A stretch of 64,000 nucleotides of DNA from Heliopora coerulea (lineage: Eukaryota; Cnidaria; Anthozoa; Scleralcyonacea; Helioporidae), in the NCBI GenBank assembly GCA_030142905.1, contig JASJOG010000094.1, positions 742,501-806,500 of the forward strand, written 5' to 3'. Of this stretch, positions 31,345 through 43,436 are shown in pieces. The notes beneath the pieces are model-generated. The model saw only the letters and a program-made list of their open reading frames with translations. It was not told where the DNA came from and made no database searches. The position numbers and the translations under genes were made by a program. Position 1 is the stretch's first letter. Each line of letters opens with the position of its first letter.

Positions 31345-32016
31345 AAGCCTGGTTTCCATATGCTCGCCCGGATCGTCTCGATCGCCCCAAAGCTGCTCAG
31401 ACGATCAGGACGATGACATGGAAACATTCCGGGGGATCGAGACGGTCACGATCACCTGGATCGTCAGCAATTCTATCTGGACGATCGAGACGATCGTGAA
31501 TGATTGCAAGCGATCAAATGGAAACATTTGTCAGGCGATCGAGACGATCGGCACGATCCAAATCTATTCGTGTTTCAAGATGGCGGCAACAACTTAACTG
31601 ACCATACTAAGAAATGAAAAAGTATGAATGTCTTTATAACAAGTTTTCTCTTCATTATAAAGTCTAGTTTGTCAGATTCCGCTGCTGGAAGAATACCTAA
31701 AGAGAAATTCCGTCCTTTAGACAAAGTTCTTGTTCAGGTGTATGATATGAACCAAGTTCCTCTCACTACTGAAATAACTGCCGAACCAAAATGTTCCCCT
31801 ATGTTTTCGCCTTGTTCTTCTTTGTCTTCTCCAGCGTAGAACATTGAGAATTAGTGAGCATCATGCGAAACATGATGTTTAGGGCCAAGTGACAACCGCG
31901 CAGATTCATAGTCAGACGATCGAGGCGATCATGTGGAAACCAAAATCCCCTGAATTGGCCCGATCGCCTCAAATATTCTTGTGGCGATTCGCGAGATTAC
32001 ATGGAAACTAGGCTTT
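31345..32016. mobile_element. MITE with CGATCGAGACGATCG-type internal repeats
   Basis: Inverted ends TAAGCCTGGTTTCCAT / TAAAGCCTAGTTTCCAT. The interior is unusually rich in self-complementary GATCGAGACGATCG and ATGGAAAC motifs in both orientations. About 670 bp; the middle (31590-31840) is ordinary sequence with no recognisable gene. Same type as the elements at 41557 and 61754. Confidence 0.6.
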
Positions 32017-32362
32017 AGTACGACCCCCTCACGAAACAAGTGATACTCATTTGTCATAACAGCAGAGATGACCGTAACCAACAATTTAGCATTTGAACGA
32101 GAAATAACCACCATTGTCGTTTTAATCAACTGCAGATGTTTTCTCCTCTTCCATTTACCACTTTTGGGCAATTGAACAAATTGACATTGAAAACAATTAT
32201 AAATTTTCACAGGTTGAAGAGCGATACTCTTTAATTCGTAAGAAGTCTGTGTTAAGGGAAAGTAAATTTTCTTGTGAATCTGATGCTCGGACGTTTACTG
32301 TCATTTGAAATAGAATTCATTTCGTGCAATCGAGTGTAAATGCATACGTTTTGCCTTTTGAA

Positions 32363-33348
32363 CAGTGGCGTAACTGGTGGGTTTTTTTTGGGGGGGAGTT
32401 GTGGAGGGGCGAAAACGTAATTTTCCCGAAAAACTTTATAACATTATGTTTAAGATTGATTATCCTTGGAATATTCTATTGTCCTAAATCTCTACGATGT
32501 TATATGTAATATTTCTTAAACGAAGGCGAGTGTTTTACCAGGGGTTACAAGCACGAGAGAGCAATAAAACTCACGAGGCCGTACATTGAGTGATTTTCAC
32601 TATTCTTTCTCGTCTGTAAAACACGACAGGAGAATGAAAATCACGAGGCCGCAGACTGAGTGATTTATATTGTTCTGGCGAATGTTTTACAAACGCTGGA
32701 GAACAATGACAATGACGAGGAGGTAGGCTGAGTGGTTTTTATTGTTCTCGAATATTTGTAAACCCTGGTAAAAGACGAGACACGCGTTTATGAAACAGCC
32801 TCTCAATCGTTTATTTTTGAATTAGTAATTAAGAAATGTGGTAATGGACGGTTCTGTGTTTGGGCCGTTAGTTATCTGATTTCTTAATCATGAATTCGTA
32901 TTATCTATTCGTATTATGATTTCTTAAACGATTAAACGGGCTGATCAAGTTAAACTCCCAAAGTTCTCTCGATTGCAGCGTGTCTGGTACCCCATTCCAA
33001 AAGTAGGACCTATCACTAGTGCATTGTAAACAAGTCAACACGGTCAGCGTACTGCTTTATTCTGCTTTGCACAAATAGAGCACGCAGCTGAGCCGTCTGG
33101 CTCATAAAATCTGGCGAAAGGCAATTCGATTAAGTTAGTCAATCATTAAAATATAATTAAGGTAGATTGCTTTGCATACCAAGACCGTGAGCAATATAAA
33201 TAATTTGTTAAAAAGAGCTTCTATAAAACCTAGCCAGTAATACGAAACAACCATTTCTGTTATTCCCGACAGAGCAAATTTTTCCGATGAAATTTTCTGT
33301 TGGGGGGGCAAGTCGCCACCCCCTGGCCCCCCATCAGTCACGCGACTG
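32363..33348. mobile_element. Non-autonomous hAT element
   Basis: 986 bp; left end CAGTGGCGTAACTGG, right end (inverted) CAGTCGCGTGACTGATGGGG; perfect 8-bp duplications CTTTTGAA at 32355-32362 and 33349-33356. G-rich runs near both ends; no transposase seen. Confidence 0.8.
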
Positions 33349-34087
33349 CTTTTGAACCAACTTATCATTTCATTAGTTTTTGAAATTTATGCAATTGCAA
33401 TTACTGCCATAACCTAGCTTTTGATACCATGAATGAACTGGGTAAAAGCTGTTTAAATTTCTCCCTTTTTTAACTGGACAAAAACTGGGGGGCTGAAGTC
33501 ACCAAGCCTCGCCCCCCCTCCTTAGTCCCTGTTATGCTGGAACTAAAATTTATTTGTTTGTTTTGCAAGAAAAATTCTGTGGTAAGGGCACATCTTTGTT
33601 CATGCTGTAAAAACGCCTTCAGTGGACGCCTTTTTCGTGCGAGTGTTCACAAAGGTACTTTTACCGTGAATAAAAGTTCAATTCTTGGGAAATGACCCAA
33701 GAACTTTCTTTTGATGCAGTAAAAATTGCGCTTGAAATTCGCAAAACCCGGCTACAAAATAGTGGCACCTTCTTATTCCACGAACACTCGCCGTCCCGGT
33801 CGCAAAGAATCCCCCAGCAAGTGCACAGACTGGTTCGGTGACGGTTTTCAAAAGATATATGACAGCGTCTTGTCGCCGACATTGCTTTCAAAGTTGCTTG
33901 AGTTCAGCTCGGATATCCGCCGATCAATCACCGAATGAAAGTAAAGTGAGTGAATTTCATTATATATGGATTATATTTATTATATATGATATTTATTATG
34001 ACATTTGTTATATGTTATTATGTTATATATTATTATTAAATATTATATATTATATATTACATATACATAATACATAATACTGATTAC
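33349..34087. other. Spacer with an unassigned 70-codon ORF (33726-33938, +)
   Basis: The ORF ends SSDIRRSITE and has a basic RRPGRKESPSK stretch; no family recognised, and the opposite strand is also open, so coding is doubtful. 33950-34080 is very AT-rich. Confidence 0.3.
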
Positions 34088-34229
34088 TTATTAACCGAGT
34101 GCGAGGTCTGTACGGGAAAATATTTGCCCGAGGTTTTCGTCCAGACCGAGCGACGAAGGAGCGAGGTCTGTGGGGAAAAACCCGAGGGCAAATACTTTCC
34201 CGTACAGACCGAACAAACGAAGTTAATAA
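34088..34229. mobile_element. Palindromic MITE
   Basis: About 142 bp; TTATTAACCGAGTGCGAGGT at the left and an inverted counterpart at the right (TTATTAACTTCG...). The arms meet as GTCTGTACGGGAAAATATTT and its inverse and could fold into one long hairpin. Confidence 0.7.
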
Positions 34230-34359
34230 GGAATTTATTATGTGGCTTTTAGCATCTTTCTTTATCGCTTTTAACGAAGCTTTGTGTTCGTGAGTTAGCG
34301 GTTTAGGTTTACTTGCTTGTTTTTACCTAACTATGATAGGCATTCATCGGAATTATTGA

Positions 34360-34641
34360 ATGAGCTTAATTGTTTACATAAACACACCAAAACCGTTCAC
34401 AAAGTTTACAAATAAAACCGTTTACAGAAGCACACCAAATTATTTAACTGGAATTTTTCAAAATGCCAGCTCGGTACATTTGTATGATCTACGACATTCG
34501 GATGTTAATATTTATGTGCCAAGGCCAAATACTGAAGCTGGAAAGAACAGCTTTCATTATAAAGGGGCGGTACTCTGGAATGGTCTACCATATAATATAA
34601 AAAGTCAACTTAGTTTGAGATCATTTAAAGAACTTTTATAG
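34360..34641 (+). pseudogene. Non-LTR retrotransposon (LINE) ORF2 C-terminal end
   Basis: 94 codons in frame ending LSLRSFKELL-stop. The pattern Y-x-L-R-H-S-D-x-N-(I/V)-x-V-P-R-P-N-T, followed by SFHYKGAVLWNGLP, is the conserved tail of many animal LINE reverse transcriptases. Everything upstream of this tail is missing: typical 5' truncation. The 3' UTR continues to about 34755. Confidence 0.75.
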
Positions 34642-37244
34642 TAAATTTATAAATGTAATGTAGTTTGTATATAGTTATTGTATTTACATTTAATGTAGTA
34701 CACGGCTCACTGGAAGAACATTTCGAAATGAAGTGATCTTGTGTTTAAATAAAGATCAAACAATTTCGAATGGATCAATTCGAACAACGAAATATCGATT
34801 CGCGCGACAAAATTCGCCTAGTGGAAAACGGGCTTAAAAATGACTATTACGTTTCTAGCAACAAACAAAGGATTATCGCCTACTGTGTCAGTCCATGGTC
34901 AGTCGGTGAAGTTAGTGTTCGATGCGAATGATTAGTTTGGCGCCCTCTTGGCGACCAAGTCGGCGACTGGTGTGGCCAATTTATACTTGAAATTTGAAAC
35001 CGCTTACGAAAATTACAGGGTTATTGGGTTGCGATTCGGGCTACAATGTTTGCTGCGATTTCTATTGGCGTTTTTGCAACCAACATGCATGAAAACTGCT
35101 AGTCATATTACCTTTGTGGAAAAATAAGCCGCGAATAGTGCGTTTATCCAGGCATTCAGTAATGTTTACATGGGAAAAATAAGCCGCTATCACTCGTACA
35201 AATTGCCCCACAGTGAAGTTCTTTGTGAGGGCTGCATACTGTACGTAACGTCAGGAATGAAAACAGATTTATCTTCTGTCTGGACTGTAATACTACCGCA
35301 CAAATTCACCAGATCGATGAGCAAGGAAACCTAACCGCTAACTGAAATTAACCGCTAAGCAAACAAACGAGACATCAACTACCAGGTCCTCCATTCAAAA
35401 GAATTTCTCATCCGAAATAATATGAATGAATAATTGTTAGCCCCAAGAGTAATCCAACAACAACTCGTCTTGAATACGAAGTCATTCAGATAATTTTCAC
35501 TGATAGAGCACAAGGTGAGATCAAACAAAAGATAGATGATTCAGGTATTCCTAAGGGACAACGCTAGCATATAGCACAAGCACACGAAATAAACACAAAC
35601 TCAAATGCAAGTATAAGAGATAGACCAAAGAGAAAATAATGGTTGCGTTTGTTTTGAGATCATTCAGTCGTAAGTTTTGCATGCACGTGCGCTTGCGTTT
35701 GAACTCGTTTGAGTCGGGCCTAAGCAAACCAGTATGGGAACGACATTTAAGAAAGTAGACTAATTTTAAGCATCTGAATAGAATAACATATCATGGACAT
35801 TGTAGTGAATTGTAGATGTTGTTCCTACACCTCTGAAACTCTTCTCAGGAGTCCTGGTCAGTTTAATAACATTTAAACGACCGAAAACGTTAACTCTACG
35901 GCTATACGTACTGTGTGCCGTGAACCGTGGAGAAGCTCTCCACGACGTACGATGTACAAATATGATGGCGTTGAAAGTACTCTTGGTACTGCAAATTATT
36001 TATTCTATTTGTTTTGAATGAAAATTTTTATTCCAAGATCATGCTGCCGTAGATGAGGGGAGTAATGTCTGCTTGTACTGTAAATTTTCTAGGGCAAATA
36101 AAGCTGTTGGGATTGAATTCTCTGTTGACTCAGTGGATGTCGAAAGCTGTCGTTTGAGTTTGGTATCAACGCCTTACACAGAATTCTTACAGACACGTTG
36201 ACGTTTTTTACATGTCAAAAACATACATCAGTAGTCCAGTAGGTCATCAACCTGTGATTTCTTTTAAATTCGACGAATGTAAAATTTTGATAGTTTACTT
36301 ACCGCGCCTTCCCTATCCCCGCTCGTTGTAAGATTACCAGTTAAGAATGTTGCCATACTTAATCAGAATTTTGATTTTATCATCAGTCAACTATGTAAAT
36401 CCTTGTTCCGGACCAAACTACACCATTGACCAAACTACACCAAAGACCAAAATGGCCCACCAAGGGGCCACTTTAGTCTTTAATTTCGGACGATAGACCA
36501 TTAACAAGAATATCACGTCTGGTTTAACAAATTCTATTTCGTCACTGGTGACGTTCGTTGCGGAGTCACATGAGATAGTACGCGCCAATTCACACCAGTG
36601 TATCGCGGCCTTTTGTTCACATCAGGTGTACGAATCATACGACCATCAGAAGAATACATTTATTGGAAGAAATTTCAGTGCAATAAATAGCAGTGCAATA
36701 AACCTAAAGTTATGAAAAGGTACAATCAATTGTCTTTTGCTCTACTATGCAGTATTTCTGACTTACAGTTCACAACGACATACATCTCATTCCGTCATTT
36801 CATAGTTCTTACGATCAACGTGGAGATAAAACGAAAATTTTGCTAAAGTAGCGTTGTTGGAAATAGAATTCAAACCAACAAGCAACGGAAAAGTCACTGT
36901 AAAGGGCAAGCGCATTGAAAGTGGTGGAGGTGATGACCTGGAAATCTAGTACAAGCATACGTTTGGAAGCCATTTCTTCACAATCACACTGCTCAAGAAC
37001 AAGCTATCTGAAAAAGTAATTTCAAGTAGAGCTAGAGGGAAGCAGATTCGAAACAAAATTTTTTGCATCTCGTGATTTTGTACTGCAGCTCATTGCTGAC
37101 ATCTGGAAAAAATTGACCATCATGAACGGTTAATTATAAGCATTAGCATTGTCATTTCTATAATGATGATGGATCACTTCTTAATCACCCTCAGACACAA
37201 GAAAATACTGTGTATGAAAAGACATGTGGTTTTGGGTTTCCGTT
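34642..37244. other. LINE 3' end and long spacer
   Basis: 34642-34755 is probably the LINE 3' UTR (ends near TTTAAATAAAGATC). 34790-34835 looks like the right end of a MITE (TAGTGGAAAACGGGCTTA), whose motif recurs near 15112 and 47337. The remaining 2.4 kb holds no supported gene. Confidence 0.4.
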
Positions 37245-37456
37245 TAAGGGTGACCGCTTAATACAGGTAAAAAGAACAAAGAAAGACAAATATGGGACTG
37301 CTTAAGGGTGGCCGCGGCCGCTTAATAAAGGTGGCCGTTTAATAGAGGTAACAATTACAGCATGTGTATGGGCCAAAATTCGGGACTTTGAAAACTGGCC
37401 GCTTAATAGAGGGTGGCCGCTTAATACAGGGCCGTTATATACAGGTTCCACTGTAG
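37245..37456. mobile_element. Tigger-like MITE fragment with repeated GGCCGCTTAATA units
   Basis: Five or more copies of a GGCCGCTTAATANAGG unit, ending in the terminus CAGGTTCCACTG followed by TA, as in Tigger-type elements (compare 54983). The left end was not found. Confidence 0.5.
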
Positions 37457-37474
37457 CTATGAACAACACAGATG

Positions 37475-38230
37475 ACTGCACACCTGTCGACCCGACAAAC
37501 GAACCAGTTCAACTAGACGAACTGGAGACAGTTATTGTCTGAACCAACTCCGAACAACTCTGGCTCCATTTTATCAATGTTAAAAGTTTTAAACGATAAC
37601 ATGGAGAGCTTGACCTCGCGTATAGTCCAGATGGAACAACGCAGGGAAGAACGTGTCATTAATGAAGCCAATTTGGCGCCTAGAACAGGAAAGAGAAAAC
37701 GTCTGCGATCGTTAAGTGACACTGGCCAAGAAATGTCAAGCGATTCAGAAGATGAATCATTACTAATTAAAATACTGTCTAAGACTGCTGACTCAGCTAA
37801 AAGTCTTGTCACTACCCAACCAAAAAAGGGCGATAGTCTTCTTTCAGATATCGCACTTGAACTGGCTGACGAAGACGCCACGGGCCCTGCAATCAACCAA
37901 GACCTCGCAACAATGCTCAACAAACGATGGTCGGAAAAGCTCTCCGACACGAAATTAACTGAGAGACTTGATCACATCCAACGCCTAGAAAATTGTGGCA
38001 GCTTAATTGTTCCACGAGTCAATCCGGAAATTTGGTGAAAGCTACAAACGGCAACAAGACTCCAAGACCTTCGTGTTGGCAACATTCAAAAAACTCTATC
38101 GAAGGCGGGCAGTTCACTGGTTTACAATACGGGAAAGCTTCTAGAAGCCCGAGAAACAGGTAACAACGTGCACACCCCAGAGACGATAAAAGCTAATGTG
38201 GACGTTTTGGTACTTCTTGGCGTTATAGAA
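37475..38230 (+). pseudogene. DIRS-type retrotransposon gag fragment
   Basis: Frame open to TGA 38036-38038 and continuing in the same frame to 38230. The segment RLENCGSLIVPRVNPEIW is the conserved block of DIRS-like gag proteins; after the TGA the expected KTLSKAGSS and LLEARETG follow. So a nonsense codon sits just after PEIW. N-terminal part: SILSMLKVLNDNMESL coiled coil and a KRKRLRS basic patch. The frame is then cut by a DNA transposon at 38231; RT and tyrosine recombinase are absent. Confidence 0.7.
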
Positions 38231-39446
38231 CAGGGACCGCGGAGCCGGAGGGGCTAGGGGGGCTGTAGCCCCCCCAATATTTTCCTGACCAGAAGTTTGA
38301 TCGGCTGCATTGGTGGCTAATTTAAAGTCAATAAGCTTTTGTCTGACTCTCACTTGCTGCGTGATAATGCTTTATTATTTGGATCCAGACCGTAGCAACG
38401 GTAAATTTCCAATAGCTTCTGATGTTCAAACTTATATTGACAAAAATGCAAGCAGGTCCTACAGTTTATTGCCAAGTTTCACTCTTCTCAGATGTAGAGT
38501 AACTCAGAAGTATTTGAAAAGAAGATTAAGTAATTCGTTAAACGAAGATTAAGTAATTTGTTTCATCTTCGTCAACAAAGTGTTGTACCTCTGGATGAAT
38601 ACTTAGCATAAATCTTCTTCATAGCACTTCTAATAGGCATTTTCAACCAACTTAGAGATAATATATAATTTATCAGTTTTTTAAGACAAAAAAATGAAAA
38701 AAAAATTTTCACTCATGAGCTGTCCTTGATGCTGATATCCGACCGGTAACCTTTGAGAATGATCCAATTTTAAGACAAAGGCTCGCTATCCAATAAAAAA
38801 TCTTTCTTTAAAGCAAAACGAGTGAAAAGTTTTATTGGAAAACGACTTGAAATATCTCAAGATCGCAATTAATACAAGATCTTGCTATGAACATCCATTG
38901 ATAAGCAGTAGAATTGTCAGAATGAATCTCTTACCATTTATTAAATCGTTAAAGGTTATTCTCAACAAACGTTTTGTTTTAATAAAACAGAATAGAAATT
39001 TTAAACGTAAATATGACAAGCAGTTTAAATGTAAAATAATTTCCAGTTTGGGTTGTTAATATTTGTGGCCAAATATTGTGTTTTCTTTATTGCATTACCT
39101 CTTCCAGTTATAGTAACGACGATTTGTCTTTTTGACAACTTTGAAAAATTATCAGTGTTACTTGGATTCTCGGGAGATGTATTGGAAGGGTGGGCGGAGG
39201 GTTTGTTGCGTAAACGTATTTCTAGTACGATATGTAATTGCAGAGAAAACATTCGTATTTTACTTGTCATCGATCGTTATAGTTTCATTCATTGATAAAG
39301 AGCAAAAATATAATACACGTCACAGTTTTGTCTCAAAAAAATATGACTGGATTTGGCACATAACCATTTCAAGATTCAAATATATGGGTGGAAGAATACA
39401 CCCATGACGTCAGCCCCCCCAAAATAAAAATACTCCGCGGTCCCTG
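38231..39446. mobile_element. DNA transposon (hAT-like ends, 5-bp duplication)
   Basis: 1216 bp with 14-bp perfect inverted ends CAGGGACCGCGGAG and TAGAA direct repeats at 38226-38230 and 39447-39451. Inserted inside the DIRS gag relic. Several 70-90 codon ORFs inside do not resemble a known transposase. Superfamily uncertain: the ends look like hAT but the duplication is 5 bp, not 8. Confidence 0.7.
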
Positions 39447-41556
39447 TAGAATGACTGCAAGTTTGATCAATATACATAGATTTGTTGCAATCTTTTCTTA
39501 CTAATGGCACAAATGTTTTTGTTTTTTTGGAAAAAAGGGACTATCCCCTAGTTTGGGAAATCTCGGTTCCCCCGCAACCCCTCTTCTGCACCAGTTTTAT
39601 CAAATATTGCTCCCCAGTATGACCACGGCTTCACGCAGAAATTACGGTGCTGAAGGATTTGGAGACCAAGTATAAATTAAAAATGAAAATTTTTGTTCTC
39701 GGTTTAAAATGCAGTTAAATCCTTTGTTTACAATACCTGGGACAGCCTTTGTAACATATGTATAAAAAGTCAGCCATATTACAGTGTTAATGTCATTACA
39801 CGTCTGTGTGCCTGAGAATTCGAGACAGCAAATATTGCCGCAACATACAATCGTACTACATCTGATCATATGGAAAGAACCAAAGAATTTTAATACAGAA
39901 TATAAAAAGCAGAAACTTGAATAATCCACGATGCTTATGAAAGTGGCATAGCCAGCCCTCTCTTTCCGGGGGGGAACCTATCACTGCCCCGGTAATGGTA
40001 GGACCATCGTTGGAACCTGTGATTGATTAAAATCGACATTTAGCTTCCCTTTCTTAGGGTCAGTAATATTTAGCTCAGGTTTACATAAACTAAGTTAGGT
40101 AATTCATACCAAACCCGAGAATCATCCCGTTTATTATCGGGATCGCACTGGTTCAGGAACAAGACGAAATGCATAACCTGACAGATTCCGTCATGACTAA
40201 TGTTAGTATCCCATGTCTAGTCTAGCGGAGACCATAGCTGGTAGCCCAGTGAATGCAATGTTTGACTTAGTTTCCCAACACTTTCTCGTTTACATCTTTG
40301 TGCGTCTCTCTCACTAGCTATTTTTTTCTTCCATGCTTTTTTCCTCGACGTTCTTCTATTCCCCCCTTTCTTTCTCATTTTCGTCCCTGTTTATTCCATT
40401 TCCATCCCTCCGAGAGGACAAGCTGCCTCCCCTGCCGCTCCACCGACTACGTCACTGGTTTACGATTGGATTGTGACCGCGCGTGGGAGAGAGAAAAAAG
40501 CATGGAATTCGCTCGAAATGAGTGAAAGGTGGTATACCTGTATGTAAGAATCCAGTTTGCTTGAATTACATGCACTCAAGAAGATAGTTTTTTTTCGCTT
40601 GGCGTCCATTTTTATGTTGGAAAGAGCTTTAATCAAAGTGGTGTATTAACGCCTCATTATTTGAATGTATCCGTATATATGCATAAGAAAAGCGAAGGCT
40701 TTATTCCCATAGGTCATTTATTTTTTGCAATACTATTTATCCTATCAATGACACTTCCCATTGTGTATTTAATTTACGCTCGCCGCCTTGGTATTAGAAG
40801 AAATGAAGATTGTCAACGCGTCACGCTTGTATGAGGACTAAAGGCTTTTTTTGTTGATAAATATCATTTTCGTGTCGCTATGTTTATAAATATCTTTTCA
40901 CAAATTAACGTAACTTAACCCACAGTCGAGGTTTTTGCTGCAAAAGAAACTAAACACATTCGGCCTACGCGTACCATGTCCTGGATGAAGAATGGGCTGA
41001 ACACTTAACAGCCAAAGGATAAACGTACATTTATACTTCACATCAGTGAGAGAGATATTATAATGACAACTGAATCTCATTTAGATTTAAAGCGAGATTC
41101 CTTGTCACTCAATCGTTTTGCTTGTGATTTTAAAAGTTTTAATATCTCTAAAATAATGATGCAGATTTAAATAATTTACGTTTCTGAATAAACAAGGCAT
41201 AGATAATTATTTTTACTGTTAGTTGTTTTGTGTAACATTTTGTAGACGAGTCACGACCCGTGTAGGAATGAAGTAACCCATTAAGCACCTTTGTTGCTCA
41301 GTGAAGTTGGAATTTGAGTCACAGGATGTTTATCTCGAAGACTTGAACAGTAGGTTTATCTAAAAATCTTGGAGCTGGTCTATTACAGGGTCCCAAATAT
41401 AAAACTATGAACTTGCGAGAAATATCGAACTCTGCAGCCAACCTATAGTACCCAGGGTTTTACATTGGAATAAGACCCTGGGTACAAGGTTGTTCCATGG
41501 ACTGCACAAGTGCTGAGTCAGTCGATGCCATTCCAACAAGGAGGTGGTGTACCCTA
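39447..41556. other. Spacer with small relics
   Basis: 39447-39480 may be a short continuation of the DIRS relic. AGTGGCATAGCCAG at about 39945 resembles a hAT terminus. A pyrimidine-rich ORF at 40298-40525 has no recognisable features. Confidence 0.4.
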
Positions 41557-42063
41557 AAGCCTGGTTCTCATTTATCACAAGAATCGTAAAAATCGGCGAC
41601 GCGCATCATCTTCGATATCGATGATTCTTACGACATTCCGAACTGCGATATTCTCATTTGTGGTAAGAATCGTGACAATCAGAATGTACGAGGAGTTACG
41701 AGCCAAACATGAAAAGTTCGACTAGTTGACTATTTTCAATAAAAAGTTATTTTTAAGCGGAAAACTCGTCCAGTTAATGGTTTGAGTGAAGATCAAAAAC
41801 AAGTAGCGACTAGTACGTAAAGAAAAGAGAAAAAGAAGATTCTGAGTGCGGCCACATTTGCAAAACCGAAAGGAATTCGATCAATTCTACTCGGATGCCT
41901 TTGTTGGCATCTTTTCCTTGGTTTCTAAAGTAATTCACTGTGCGTGAAGTCGCCATTTTTTATTAGATTGCGTGTTGAAATATACCTGATTGACGCAAAT
42001 GATGTTCTAGTCGGGAACATCCTAAAAAATCCTGATTCTTAGGACGATATGAGAACCAGGCTT
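41557..42063. mobile_element. MITE with AAGCCTGGTTCTCAT ends
   Basis: 507 bp; AAGCCTGGTTCTCAT at the left and ATGAGAACCAGGCTT at the right, perfect 15-bp inverted ends. Inside, AAGAATCGTNANAATC and inverted GATTCTTACGA motifs repeat. No ORF of note. Confidence 0.7.
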
Positions 42064-42240
42064 ACGTTTGCAATAAAACGGGGATGATGAAGCATGACGG
42101 GAGTTGATGATGGCGTGATCACAGGAGAACCAATGAAATGCTTCGAATGAGGACTTCTGCTCAGCTAGATAAGCTTTGGTTTTTATGCAAAGGTTAAGGT
42201 CCAGCAAAAACACGAAGTAGAGCCATAAAGAAATAAAGTT

Positions 42241-42283
42241 AATCCGATGTTACGTTGTCAACTTAACAACATCGTCAGAGATT
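42241..42283 (-). ncRNA. Hammerhead-like motif 7 (decayed, GTAA for GAAA)
   Basis: On the - strand: AATCT, CTGACGA, stem II TGTTGTTAAGTTGACAAC, GTAA, CATC, GGATT. Stem I AATCT/GGATT still pairs apart from a G-T wobble. The A-to-T change in GAAA should abolish cleavage. Confidence 0.45.
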
Positions 42284-42328
42284 ATGATGTTACATCATGA
42301 GGGTATATAATATATGTAACATAACCTT

Positions 42329-42366
42329 TTTAAGATGTTGTCAAGTTGACAACGAAACGTCAGATT
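42329..42366 (+). ncRNA. Hammerhead-like motif 8 (decayed core)
   Basis: TTTAAGA in place of CTGAAGA, a good stem II GTTGTCAAGTTGACAAC, intact GAAACGTC and the stem I strand AGATT. Complementary decay to its inverted partner. Confidence 0.4.
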
Positions 42367-42374
42367 AAACTTCA

Positions 42375-42470
42375 TTATTTCTTTATGGCTCTACTTCGTG
42401 TTTTTTATTTCTTTATGGCTCTACTTCGGGTTTTTTGTTATTTCTTTATGGCTCTTTTTCGTGTTTTTTG
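42375..42470 (+). repeat. Three tandem copies of a ~32-bp unit
   Basis: TATTTCTTTATGGCTCTACT followed by TCGTGTTTTTT, three times with a few substitutions. The unit is the outer end of the palindromic insertion just upstream, so terminal sequence was amplified after or during insertion. Confidence 0.85.
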
Positions 42471-42863
42471 CGGGGCACTTGTATTTATTACAAGATTACG
42501 TTTTTCGCCTGGGGAATTTCTTGCAAATGTTAAAAGTCCAGCCGTAACATTACTCGGCAATAAAGTGACAGGAACTGATCATGATAGCTAATACGAAGAG
42601 AGTAACAGTAGGCCATCGTTCCCTTTCACCAAAAATGAACTAATAGTTCCGATTTAATTATCGAGTCATAATGTTTGAAATCCCTGAATAAAAATCGAAT
42701 GAATTAATAAAAGAAAAGAAAAGTACTCATGCAAATTTAATTAAACTGAGCTTCAATCTGTTTGAACAATAATCTAACTTCCCTAACATCTTTTAGCTCG
42801 GTTCCATGGTCACACAAAGTAATAGTTCTGAAATCGACAGGTATAAGCAGCGAAAACATGAAC

Positions 42864-43436
42864 GAGTTCAGTGGCATAGCCAGGATTTCTCTTACAGGGG
42901 GGGCACCGCCCGACCACAAAGTGCTGAAAGGCCTGTTAATTGGCCCTAACTTGGTCTGGGTTAATTTTTGTGACTAATTCAAGAGGGAATATCCCTTCTA
43001 ATAAGTAATAATAAGAGCATGAATCTAACACAAGTAAATTTCTTATGCACCTGTGCCATGATCTCTCCCCCTCTAAATACGCCAATTAATGGGTTTTAGG
43101 TACATTTATCAAATGACTACGCTCTAACGCCAAATTCTATTGACAAGACAAACCATGACAGACAGACCAACAATTGTGGTTGATATTTCCCAGATGTTTT
43201 GTTTTTATCCTGTGTAGAAAAGTTAAATAACTCGTGGCCACTCGGTTAAATGTGCAAAAGCTGAGAAACGTTTTACTCTGCTCAGTTTCACCGAAAATAG
43301 AAAAAAAATGTATTCAACTTTTGATAGAGGATTAGGGTTATTTATGGCAGTAAACTTTTGTTTACATTACCGGTTACATGGACCAGTATCAACTGGATTT
43401 AATTCAGTGTCCACGAATAGGGGTGACTACACAATT
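42864..43436. mobile_element. hAT-like fragment (42869-43092) and spacer
   Basis: Left end CAGTGGCATAGCCAGG at about 42870 and a right side CCCCTCTAAATACGCC at about 43090. A related copy in the other orientation lies at 45590-45800 (shared GGGCCAATTAA and AACTTGGTNTGGGTTAATTT blocks). No clear target duplication. 43093-43436 is spacer. Confidence 0.5.

Larger units (their letters stand above)
42207..42410. mobile_element. Small palindromic Penelope-like terminal insertion
   Basis: Inverted arms of roughly 90 bp sharing AACACGAAGTAGAGCCATAA, the TGTTGTC...GACAAC stem and TGTTACAT near the centre. Each arm carries a decayed hammerhead-like core pointing outward: 42241-42283 (-) has CTGACGA but GTAA for GAAA; 42329-42366 (+) has GAAACGTC but TTTAAGA for CTGANGA. 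Confidence 0.55.

Noticed and set aside
33726..33938. Possible host exon (70 codons, basic)
   Set aside because: No family recognised, no convincing splice borders, and the opposite strand is open too; listed only within the spacer entry.
34730..34760. CTGGAAGAACATTTCGAAATG as another hammerhead core
   Set aside because: The CUGANGA core is not met (CTGGAAGA) and no stem I pairing exists; it belongs to the LINE 3' UTR.
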